A DNA stretch of 64,000 nt from Cyanophora paradoxa (taxonomy: Eukaryota; Glaucocystophyceae; Cyanophorales; Cyanophoraceae), in the NCBI GenBank assembly GCA_004431415.1, contig QPMI01000473.1, positions 1-64,000 of the forward strand, given 5' to 3'. This document shows positions 11,833 through 22,263 of the stretch, piece after piece (position 1 is the stretch's first letter; each line of letters opens with the position of its first letter). A program made the translations under genes and the position numbers. The notes under the pieces are model-generated. The model saw only the letters and a program-made list of their open reading frames with translations. It had not been told where the DNA came from and ran no database searches.

Positions 11833-12451
11833 TCACTGGCGTCGGCCTCGCACCTCGCCGCAGACGCTCTTCTTGTCCTCCACCTGCAGGTCGAGCTCCT
11901 CGTTGTCCTCGATCTCGTAGTGGTTCAGCGAGAATCCGTCCTCGAGCTCTGCGAAATCCGCCGCGAGCGCGGTGAGCTCTGGGAAATAAAAATTTCTGAC
12001 TGTACCGAGGCGAGCGCACCGGCTTGGGCCTGAGACCAGGTGCGTACAAGGGTGGGCGCGTAGTTATTGCGAGGCCGCTAATTGGGTTCTAAAGCGGGAC
12101 ACGCGCAATCAGCAGCCCGCACCTTGTGGAAGCGGAGGCGCATATTCTGCGCAAGGGCATGCGTTTCAGTCGCGCTCAAAGTTAATTTTCGCGCCCAGGG
12201 ACGCGATGCGCGAGACCCGCGGTTTTTCGCATGTGCCCGGAACTCGTCGCGAAAAACGCGCGCGCACCGAAAATGGGATATTTTTCTGCTTCTCGATCTC
12301 GTTCTTCAGCATGGCGACCGTCGTGGTCCTGACGAGAGACGGTCGGCGGGGCGGCGCGCGCGGAGGCAATGTTTCCAGCGGGCGCGTGCGCTCACCCATG
12401 GATGTCGCCGATCGTCAGATCCTCCTCCCCGTACTTGATGCGGAGCTGCAT
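11833..12451 (-). CDS. small ubiquitin-like domain protein, four exons, 94 aa
   Basis: The exons are 12396-12451, 12268-12328, 12123-12146 and 11833-11976. Joined, they make exactly 95 codons including stop, and all phases agree. The protein is one ubiquitin fold. Strand 1 is MQLRIKYGEEDLTIGDI. The helix is TTVAMLKNEIEKQKNIPF, matching the ubiquitin helix through its KxxIxxxxxIP pattern. Strand 3 is MRLRFHK. The segment FAELEDGFSLNHYEIEDNEE matches the LEDGxTLxxYxIxxxx region, and the last strand is LDLQVED. The C terminus is GEVRGRRQ with no Gly-Gly, so it is probably not conjugated. The gene was missed as an open frame because its exons are 56, 61, 24 and 144 nt. Two donors are GTGCG and one is GTGAG; the last acceptor is CCCAGAG. 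Its start lies 263 bp from the divergent chromo-barrel gene. Confidence 0.8.
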
Positions 12452-12714
12452 TTTGGCGGGCTGCGCGGTTGCGGTTGAGACGTATATATACTCCGACTCG
12501 TATACGTATACGAGAGGATATATATCGATCGATCGGAGAGTCATAATTAGGAGAGGATATCGAGAGGAATCGAGGGGCTTATAAAAATTGAGGAATCGTG
12601 CATGCAAGGGACCGGATCGCGGGGGGGGGGGGGGGGGGGGGCCGGCTAGGGCCGGCCGGATCGACGTGGAGGAAATTAATGTAGGAGGGGAGAATATAAC
12701 AAGGAAATTGATCG
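12452..12714. promoter_or_regulatory. divergent intergenic promoter region with poly-G tract
   Basis: A 263-bp gap separates the start codons of the ubiquitin-like gene (-) and the chromo-barrel gene (+). It contains ACGTATATATAC and TATATATCGATCGATC near 12480-12535 and a run of about 21 G at 12620-12640. A shared bidirectional promoter is inferred from position only. Confidence 0.4.
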
Positions 12715-15661
12715 ATGTCGGCGGAAGGAGAGAGTGTCTGGGCCTACGACCCGCGCATGTCCGCGTTCTACGAGGCCACGGTGCGATTCCCGATCGGTGG
12801 CGCGCGCTGCTGTAATTTTGCGGCCAATTAATGTCGCTCGCAGATCCTCGACACGCGCGGCGGAGCCGGAGCGAAAAAGGAGGTGTTCGTTACATGGAAG
12901 GGCTACCCGAAGAAGTGCGTTCGCGAGTTTGGCCAGTGGGCGCGGTATCCAGTTTTTCGCAGGTTCGACGCGTGGCTGGAGGCCACGCTCATTCGCACGG
13001 AACGGCCGGACGATTCCATGATCGGAAGTGCGCTGCGCTCGCCGCACCAAGTCGCTTTGCAAATTGAATTCGCACATCCTGAATTCGATTGATCCGGCAG
13101 AACCGCCTTCGGGGTCCAAGCGAAAGACGGCTGCAAACTCCGGATCTAGATCTGGGTCCGGAGGAAAGAAGGCGCAGGAAACTGAAGCACGAAGTGCGTA
13201 CTTCAATTCTAAAGCTTCTGGTCACGCACGCTAAATTCTAAAGCTTCTGGTCACGCTAGCTTCTGGTCACGCACGCTTGCGGACACGCACGCTAGCGCTC
13301 CTTTAATTGAGTTTCGCAACTCCAGGTGCCTCGAGCTCGCGATCGGCTGCGGACGGCAAGACTCGTGGAGTGCGCGGCCTCACTCAGGCGTTGACGGAGT
13401 CGCTATCGCTCGGAAGCAGAATGTCCACCCGGGCGCGCGAAAACACTGCATCTGGTAAGAGCTTTTACTTCTTGAGCTTGGCCGCGAATGATGAGTCCTC
13501 GCGATCGCTGCAACGTGAGATTAATATTGATGGAATTGTCGCAACGCATGTAGCCGCGAAGAATACGAACCAGGGCGCACGGGCCGCCCGCGCGAGCAAG
13601 CGGAGAGTGAGCGCGCCTCCTGCCGGCGCCAAGGACTTCGATTCGGCCTCTTCCTCGAGCTCGGAGGCAGGCTCGGGGAGCTCGAGCGAGTCAGACGAGG
13701 AGGCCGAGGCGAGTTCGACGTCGGAATTCGAAGAAGGCGAATCTGGGGGAGAGCTCGAAGAACCCGAGGCGACGACGGCGAGACGTGGGCGCCCACCTAG
13801 GCCTGCAGCTGCGGAAACGAGGCCGAAGACTTCACGCGCAGCCGCACTGAAGCGCGGAGCGGAGGCGGCCAGTGACGCCGCTCGGCCTGCAGCTGATGCT
13901 GATCATGATCGGGATCATGCGCTGAAGTGCCCGAGCTGCGGGCAGATCTGCAAGAGCGCCCAAGGCCTCAAAGTCCACGTGGGCAGGTGGTGCGAGGCCC
14001 GCAAGCCTGCGGAGCTCGCAAAGCGAGAAGACCACGAGCTCGGAGGTACGCCGCATTTTCGGATTCATGCGATCAAATGTTTAGATTAATTATAATCAAA
14101 TTCTTATATGATTACCTATAGCTAATTAGCTACAGGTCTGCAGCCCGCATCGGCTGCAGCGCAGGCGCAGTCGAGCTCGAAAGGACGGCAGACGAGCCTC
14201 GAGCTCAGCGCTCGCGATCGCCTGCAGCTGCCGGCGAAGTCGAAGGAGGGGGAGGCGGCGACGGCGGCGCCCCAGCCAAAGCAGAAGGGACGGGCCCTTG
14301 CAGCAGCGCCAGCGCCGGCTTCTTCGGCTCCTCCCACGACTGGCAAGCCCGCTGGCTCTGCCCAGCCCGCGCAAAAATCGAAGCCCGCGAAACCTGGATC
14401 ATCCATCATCGCTGCCTTATCAGCACCCGCAATCCCAGCTGCAGCTGCGGCTTCGAGGCCAGATAAATTGCCAGCGCCCGCAGCCGCCCCAGCGGCAACG
14501 TACGCGTCGAAATCCGCCCCGCGAAATTTAAAGCAGCCGTCCTCAAAAGCAGAAGTGAGCGAAATCGAAAGCGATACGCGAACTAACATTGCAGCTGCAT
14601 TGCAATCTTCGTCCGAGCCGTGGATAGGAATGTTTCTAAATCTCGATGCGCGCGCAGGGGAATTCGAGGGAGCGTAGGCATGCGCAGTCGGCGCTGCAAG
14701 ATCTAGAGGCAGCGGCCGCCTCCCGTCGAAAGCTTCACGCCAAGTCAACGAGCTCAAGGGACTCGAAGGGCGCGGCTGGCCGTGGAAGGAACGCCGTCGA
14801 CGAGACGGTCGTCGAGGGCGGGGACGTCGACGGGGGCCGCGAAGAGGCCGAGGCCGAGCTCGAGCGGCTCCCCGCCGCCGGCGCGCCCCCTTTCCATTCG
14901 AATCCGCGGCCGTCTTTCGTTTGGGGTTTGCATTTTTACGCCTGCGACCGGCAGAGGCGTTCAAGCAGAAGGTTGCCGCCCTCGGCGCTGGGTGCGCGTG
15001 CGGAATCGCATTTTTTGCGGCCGCGAATTCGGATTTCGCGCCGGTCCGATGGTCGCGAGCACATGGACAGATACGTGTCGAACAGGCGGCGCGACTATAA
15101 CCACAGCGGCATGGACCTCGGTTGGCTGAAGGTAAGAAGGATTATTACAATATCTAATCGGGGCGCCGGAAAAGCATCGAATTTCGTGTACCCATTGCGC
15201 ATTCAGGGCACGAAGGAACACTGTAACATCTGCACCACCGATATCGCTCGTGTAGAGAGGTGCGCTTTTCTATCGAATTTGCGCTAGGCTAATATTCAAA
15301 TTAAACGCGTCGACGTATTCCGGGACCCGTGCGTCGCGCAGTGTCAAATGCGCAGAGTGCTTCTACCACCTGTGCGTTGGATGCGCAGCGGCGGGCATGA
15401 GCGCGGGCGTGCATGAGCCGGCACACCCCTACCGTATTCTGGTGAGCGCGGACGCGCACGCCCCGGTTGGATAGAAAGTCGAGCTCCATTTGCGCTCTAA
15501 TTTCTGCCCTTGCAATTGTGCGCAAGCAGCCCGGGTACCCTGTGCGGGACCCGACAGCGGACCTTGGCTCTGAGTCGATGTCTTTCGAATTCGCGGGCCC
15601 CAGTGCTCCGCCCCTTCCCCGGCCCTCGTCCCGCAAGCGCGGACCGGAGGAGATAACATGA
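12715..15661 (+). CDS. chromatin-reader-like protein: chromo-barrel, C2HC finger and ZZ zinc finger
   Basis: ATG at 12715 starts MSAEGESVWAY. Exons 12715-12780, 12844-12914, 12963-13027, 13101-13193 and 13326 onward join in phase. Introns 12781-12843, 12915-12962 (48 nt), 13028-13100 and 13194-13325 all start GTGCG. Residues about 7-60 form a chromo-barrel (MRG/MSL3/Tudor-knot) domain: VWAYDPRMSAFYEATILDT, then EVFVTWKGYPKKFDAWL, matching the YxAxI and YKGWxxxxDxW core. A Ser/Glu-rich linker follows, then a finger CPSCGQICKSAQGLKVHVG..C near 13927, an Ala/Pro-rich region, and exons 15207-~15249, 15342-15441 and 15530-15661. These last exons give CNICTTDIAR + VKCAECFYHLCVGCAAAG + HEPAHPYRIL, a ZZ finger closest to the ADA2 type. 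The tail ends RKRGPEEIT. No SANT domain follows. The junction near 14650 and the donor near 15249 are not canonical, so two genes or an indel remain possible. Confidence 0.6.
13922..13996 (+). other. C2HC zinc-finger motif
   Basis: The segment encodes CPSCGQICKSAQGLKVHVG followed by RWC, a C-x2-C-x12-H-x4-C pattern typical of nucleic-acid-binding C2H2/C2HC fingers. It lies in the middle of the chromo-barrel/ZZ protein, just before the intron at 14046-14135. Confidence 0.65.
15207..15441 (+). other. ADA2-like ZZ zinc finger, split by an intron
   Basis: The first exon gives EHCNICTTDIAR and the second VKCAECFYHLCVGCAAAG followed by HEPAHPYRIL. The C-x2-C ... C-x2-C-x4-LC-x2-C ... H-x3-HPYRI layout is that of ZZ fingers in ADA2-type adaptors, where HPYRV/HPYRI is characteristic. 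The acceptor at 15341/15342 is clear; the donor of the first exon is uncertain. Confidence 0.6.
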
Positions 15662-18600
15662 ATTCGATCACTGTCGACGCCTAGATCTGCGCATGTCCGA
15701 TCTGGTTGAATTGAACTAGGGGGAGCCTCGGAGCGATTGGCGAGATACCAAAGCATTCCACACGAGCACGTGATCGGTCGACAAACGGGATGAATTTTGC
15801 GAAGCAGATTAATTGTACAGTTTCGGGGCGAGTTATATAATTAGCCCGGCCAGCGTCTCTTAAAAATGTTAACGTTGCTCGCGGTACCGGGTCGAAACCC
15901 GAGATCCGGAAGGGCAGTTGGGGGCTGGGGCACGGGGGGTGCCTGGCATGGGGCTTGGGCGGGCGTTGAGCTGCGCATGCCTTGCGCTGTCGAGGGCTGC
16001 AGATATATATAGCGCTGGAGAGGGCCCTGGGCCGGGCGGGGCCGGGGCGCGGCGCCAGTGCCTCCCGAGGCCAACTTTCGCGGAGCGATCGCGAGGTCGC
16101 GATCGGCTGCTCTAAATTTAAATGCACTTCCTGCGCTTCGTCTGGCCGGGCGCAGCGGAGGCGACGTCGCCGCGCGCGCTACGGTCTATCATAGCATAGC
16201 TAGTAGATACTGTACAGACCGGAGCCTATTAGCTATTCGCGATCGCCAAATCTAGATTCTAGCCACTTTCTAGGTCATCGGATGAGACCCATCATGAGAA
16301 TCTGATGAGAGAACTGTCACATGTACAGGTCACTGAGTTCTTCAACTGTTAAAGTTCAACAGATCTAGACTTCAAGGGAATCGAGGCTTCAAGGGAATCA
16401 AGGCTAGCGCTCAAGCAGCTTTGGACTCGACCAACGATTCGCGAGTCGCGAGTCTCACGACACGGTGAGTCATGCCCGCGAAATTCAAAGGTCTAGCTAA
16501 ACTTGAAAGTGTCACAGTGCCAGAGTGTCAGTCAGTGATGCCCTGTCATCATTGTGTCATGATCAAAGGCTGTCAAAGCCTGCAGCTGTCATCGCACATG
16601 ATCGCAGCCCTGCAGTTGATCATGCCATGATGATATCCGATGCTCGATGCTGAGCTCGGACAGCCTCGGAGTCGGAGCTCTCGATCGAGAGTCGGTCCTC
16701 AGCCTCAGTCCGAGTCAGTCGACGTCGGACCGTCGGACCATCGGTGGCATCGCCGCATCGGACGTCGACGACGGATGCTGTGACATTGCTGTCACGCTGT
16801 TTTTGATCATCATGGCATGACTCACTGAGTCAGTGACTCTGAGTCGCTGATTCGAATTCAATGATTCCTCCGCCGGGCGGCTGGGCCTATAGCTAGCATA
16901 CCGGTGCGGTCCGGTGGGCGGCGGTGGCCCGGCGGTGGGCTGCATATGCATGCGCAGCCGCTGAGCTGGCCACTGACTCGGCAGTGAGTCGGCACTGAGG
17001 CCAGCCCCTGGCTCCTACCGGGTACTACGGCGGGTACTACCCGGTAGTAGGGCCGGTACTACTGGGCCGGTAGGACTCCTGTGAGTCCTGTGACTCCTGT
17101 CTAGGAGGCAGAATCCTGGCAGATGCAGTGTCACGGGCCGGGGGGACTCACGGCACTCGATTTAATTGCAAATTGCAATACTACTATTACTAAACGTTTC
17201 AAGTTTACCGGTTATTACCCCGGTACTACGGTTATGTACCAGTACAGTTACTACAGTCTACACTGACTCTACAGTAGTAACAGTACTACGGTAATTTAAT
17301 GTTGAGTCATCATGGCATGAATCATGATCGCACGCTGACTCGCCGCTCAGTTCAGAGCCTCGGAGTCAAGAGTCAAGAGTCAAGACTCGCGATCGAGAGT
17401 TCGACTGCTCATTCACTGCTGAACTCCCGGGAGCCGGTGCCAAGCCACGTACGCGTGCAGTGGTGCCAGTGGCCATGGTGCACAGCCTCCACAGATTGAT
17501 AGAGTGTTACTAATCGTACACAGATTCGTATAAGGAGTAGTCGGCTGCTAGTAGCCTGCTACTAGGCAACTGCTAGCGCGATTGTTAACGTTGTTACGTT
17601 GTTCTTGCAATTGCAAATTGCGTCAGACGTACTGTGTGTGGGTCATGATCAGTGTGACTCAGATCTACTATAGCTAGTAGACAATTCGCTCCGGGAAGTT
17701 CTACCGTCCGGTGAGTCGGCGGTGACTCCGGCACATGAATTATATAATTACATTAACGTTAACGTTCCTAGTGAAACGATCATCGGTGTAAAATCGCGAT
17801 CGATATCGCGAATCGCATCATGGCATTCAATGATTCGCGACGCCGGCCGGTTCGAAACCGCTCGACGGCCGTATCCGGATCCGGAGTTGGCCGCGCCGCC
17901 GCGCCGCACGGCGCATTCAATTATTGCGCCACAATTTGCGCGGCGTTGCCGCCCAACTTGCCGGCAGCCGGACCTGAGCCGGTTGCCGCCGACTTGCCGG
18001 CGCGGCGGCGCAACTTGCAATTGCCGCAGAACTGTAAAACGTGAAATCTCCGGCGGCACTTTATATTCGGCGCTATTTGGCATAGGCTCACGGCGCCGAA
18101 TATTTGAAACTGCCAGAAAAGGGCCCAGAATTGTGCAGATGTATGGCAAGAGAGGGATCAATGTACCCGCCGCTCAGGCGCACTGGCTGTGTTGCCGAAA
18201 ATATGATGCCGATGAACCACAATTTCGAATTCGCGGCGCATCTTTCGGGTTTTGCCGAAATAAAGTGACGCTGGATATTGCATGTTTTACAGTACTAGTG
18301 CGTGCGCCGGCGCCGGCGCCCGCGGCCCGGCGGATGCGCATGCGCAGCCGCTGACTCAGTGATCATGAGCCGGCGTGACGGCGGCGTCTGCCAGGCTGCC
18401 GCTGAGCTGCACTGCGGCTGCACTGCGCAGTGCGCATGCACTGCGGCAGTCTGCACGCAATACTAGTGCAGCCCAGCATTGCCATGAGCTGCAGCTGCCA
18501 CAGCTGCATGCCAGACATTGCCAGTGCATGGCAGTGCATGCCAGGCTGCACACCTCGCGGCCTGAGGCCATGGGCCATGCATATGCAGCCATGATGCAGG

Positions 18601-19150
18601 CAGCAGGCTGTCCTGGTTCCCAGCGGCGGGCCGGGCCTCGCGCGGCGCGGCACTGCGGCAGCGCCGCGGCGATCTCCCCGAGTCCCGGCTCCCCTACTCA
18701 CCGGCCCGGCGGACCCCGAGTCCTGGGAGTCTGGGAATCCTGGCTCAGGCTGGCTGAGGCTGGCCCAGTGGCTCCCCGAGTCCCGGCCGCGGCCGCGTCC
18801 AACGTTAAATCGTTTACTTAGCAACGCGTACCGTTGGCGTACGTTCTACCGTTAGTATACCGCGGCCGCACTGCGGATCCTCGAAGAGCTCTAGAGGCGT
18901 CCGATATCGATACGCGATGGGAAAGCCTGCTGGCTCAAACTTCTCCATCTCTGCGCTCTAAACTTAGTAATACATCTAGCGGAGGCAGCCATCTTAGTAT
19001 ACGTACTACGTATACGGTAATATATTTAGCGCAGGCAGCCATCGACGCGGGATAGCAGCTGCAGGTTGCAATTGATAGCGGCTCACCAGCTGCAGCTCAT
19101 CCATATATACATATAGCCTAGCCAATTTAACGTTGCACTTCGCATGAAAG
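15662..19150. other. gene-poor, palindrome-rich intergenic region
   Basis: The region is dense in short palindromic words (GATC, GCATGC, CTGCAG, GAGTC/GACTC alternations at 16440-17480, GTACTAC/TAGTAC at 17010-17290). Open frames such as 17722-18354 have no recognisable domain or splice logic. An unrecognised exon near 18870-18970 is possible (ASDIDTRWESLLAQT). I do not call a gene. Confidence 0.5.
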
Positions 19151-19381
19151 AATCGAAATGGATTCGGAGAATCACAATACGCGCAATGTTAATATCGCAT
19201 CCATGCATATGGCCAAACCGATTCTGAAGTCAGCAACATGTACAGCGTCAGTCGCGCGCGGCAATTGCAAGCTGAATGTGAAGGCATCTCATTATCGATC
19301 GATGTTTAACAATCGCAACGTTAACAGTAGATCTAGAGCTCAACACCCAGCTGCAGACAGCCGCAGCATGCATGCGCACAG

Positions 19382-21335
19382 GATTCGCCGTCCGATGTCG
19401 TCGATGGCCAGACCGGTCCGCTCCGTCTGCGGCTGTTTGCAATTGAAATCTCGGAGTACCTGATCGAATGCATCGCTATCGCTGCCGGCCGCGAACCGCT
19501 TGCTGTCTTCGCAGATGAACTGCTTCATCATTTTCTCAAACAGTGCGTCGAATTCGAACTAGCGATCGCTACACTTCGAAGCCATCATCCCGAGTTTTCG
19601 CGCATGCGCGCAGAGTATCGGGCGGAAGTCAAAGCGCAGCATCCCTCCTGCGGTGCACGCCATGTACACTTTTACATATCGAATTCTGCATATGGCGTCT
19701 GATCATGAATAATTGAATCGCATCGATATCTGCGAAACATGTACAGGCAACCAGCAAATCAGGCAAGTAACGCTTCGATTCAGCTTTGAATACGTTCTCC
19801 AATCAATTATACTGTGCTGCTTGCGTGTGCTCACTGTGCTGCGCTTGCAGTCGCATCCTCGGCCAAATGTGCGTCGGTGGTTCACCATTTCCTCTGATAA
19901 TTACCTCCGGATCATCGGATCCCGCGAGAAAAGGGTCGGCGCATGATCGATATCATCAATTCAGCGGTTCACATTAATATCGTTGGACCCGGGAGATCCG
20001 ACCGATCCGAATCACCTTTTGAGAGGCTCCCATACCTCGCTCGCTATGTTCTGATGCAATGCCAGCCCAACTCATGATTTGTATCTGCGCAGGTGGCGCG
20101 AATGCTCCAAGGAGCAACGCAAAGAGTTCGAGGTGATCATGAGCTATTCCAGTGCTGCAGCTGGAACATTGCAATTGACATTGATATCGAGCTTCCAGCT
20201 GTTCGTGCACCTCGTTCTCACATGCATGTTTTACGCATGTACGTGCTCGCAGGCGCTTGCCGCCGAAGAGAAGGCGAAATCAGGCCGACTCCGTCGAGAC
20301 AACGTCAACGGAAACCTCTATAGCAGCCTCCAAGTCGGAGTTCTCGGCGAGCATATGCAGGTGCCCATCTATAGAGCTTTAAGAATATAAAGATGCGATT
20401 CCGACACTCGCGCTATACGACACTCTGGCGATATCGATATGCATATGACAATGAATACGTATACTAACATTCTGGCGTCGCGCAGGCTCATGATGAGTCA
20501 ACTGCGCATGCAGACTTCGACATGTGCACGCCGGAGCGGGAGCTGGCCGTAGACATCGATAGAAATGGCCATCAACATGGACTGGTGCTCGATGCACCGT
20601 TCGAATTCACGGCCTCAAGCTCCAGCTCGCGATCGAGCTCGCACTCGGCGCTCACGGAACTGGAGAACGACGATGTCACAAACGCGCAGCAGTGTGCGCG
20701 TGCGTACATGCTCCCCGCGCGCACGTTATCGAGCTGATACGTACCCACGAACCGTACACGTGCACGTGCGCGCAGCTTCGATTTCGCGGTGGTCTACTGG
20801 CGCCAAGGACTTGCAGTCTCTGGCGACGGCCGCCCGCGCTGCGGACCTCGAGCGCGACCCTCAGCCGCCGACTCAGCTCGCGTCGCAGTCGGCAGCGCAA
20901 GCCGGCGCCGGCGCCGGCGTGCTCGCGGTCGCTCTGCAGCCGATGCAAGGCAGCCTTGAGCTCCCCGCACGTGTGGCCACGCCCTTGCAATTGCCGGCGG
21001 CATGCTCGTCCTTTCCCTACATGCCCGTTCTGGCGCCCTTCCAGCTCCAGCTCAAGCGAGAATTCGAAGCCGCCGCTTCAGTGGTCTCCGCGTCCGCAAC
21101 TTTGCCCCCGGGCCCTGCACCCGCTCCGATCGCGGCGCTTGAGCCCCTTCACCCGCCGCTTCTTTCGCCCTTCGGGCCAGTTCCGTCGACGATCTACACC
21201 CGCACGCCTTCGTTCGATCCCCGCGGCCGGGAGGGGGCGGGGCGGTGCTCGATTCCCTCGACCCCCCCGGCGCTGCGCGCCTCGTTCTTCCGCAGCGACC
21301 CCGCCGGGTTCGCGTTCTCCCGGCCCAGGCCTTAG
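19382..21335 (+). CDS. HMG-box-like DNA-binding protein, multi-exon (5' end unresolved)
   Basis: The exon at 19382-19652 has no ATG but is open and protein-like (ISEYLIECIAIAAGREPLA, then FSRMRAEYRAEVKAQHPSC). It splices through introns 19653-19746, 19763-20092 (donor AG|GCAAGT, a textbook GC-AG site), 20133-20252 and 20340-20484. The exons between are 19747-19762 (a 16-nt microexon), 20093-20132 and 20253-20339, all in phase. The result resembles an HMG box: helix 1 FSRMRAEYRAEVKAQHP, then IRWRECSKEQRKEFEALA and AEEKAKSG, matching the WxxLSxEEKxxFExxAxxxK core. Downstream are a Ser-rich and an Ala/Pro-rich region ending at 21335 (SRPRP, stop). The box lacks some usual spacing between helix 1 and the Trp, so the family call is tentative. 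The gene could start at ATG 19158. Confidence 0.45.
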
Positions 21336-22263
21336 CTTAGCTGCCGGAGCTGCGTCCTTTGATCCCGCGGAGAACTTGGCCGTGCACCGCGGGTTTTATC
21401 AGTTATTCAATTTCAAACTCTAGATCCAGTACACATACTAGTCGCTTTGCAGCTACTTCGAATTCATCATCCGCAGCCGTATACGCAATTATAGACGTCG
21501 ACATGGGCAGAGTCGACAATCCGATTTCCATTTATTGTATTTGTCTCTAGGAGCCGCTTTGGCCTTTCTGCACCCCGAAATATTCGAACCAACCACCTCG
21601 AGTCAGCCAGCTTCCGCAGTCACTCGAGTTTGAAGCTTGAGGGCTTCCGAATTCGCAACTGAAATCTCTACGGACTCGGGACCAGCCGTTGCAATTGGAG
21701 CTCGCGAAATCGTCGCGGATCCGGATTGGATGCAGCTGTTTTTTCACTGCAGGGCTGCTGCGAATTCAAATGACTCTACTCGCGATCGATACTAAGATTA
21801 CATGATAGCCGCGCGATATCTAGAGCTAAAGATAAATATCTCTTGGAAGAGTAAATTTACTACGTTTCACTAATGCGCTACACGATTCGAAACGACAATT
21901 CGCAAAATAATCGGACACGAATCGAAGCAAATTGCAAGATCATGCATAAAGGAAAATGTCACGATGAAGTCGAAGGGCGAAATGATCGGAAACGTCGAAG
22001 GGCGAAAGGGCGAAATGGCAACGTAATATAATTCGATCATATCATTGTAATGTACAGCGATTTCGAATTCGAGCATAAAATCAAAAACAATTGAATGACA
22101 GCGAGGCCAAGCATAGAAAGTACAGTTATAGATCTGTGATGCATGTGCTGCAAATGCTATACAGCAGGCTACGGATACATTCGTGCGAAAGCAATTTAGA
22201 TCGCTAGATCTTGGGAGAGCAAGCGGCACAACGTTAACAAGCTCACGCTTCGAATTTGGCAAT
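21336..22263. other. intergenic, AT-rich
   Basis: The spacer lies between the HMG-box-like gene (+) and the minus-strand PPC-like gene, so it is convergent. It contains no supported gene. Confidence 0.5.

Noticed and set aside
17722-18354. 210-codon plus-strand frame
   Set aside because: No domain, irregular composition, and it lies in palindrome-rich DNA with open frames on both strands.
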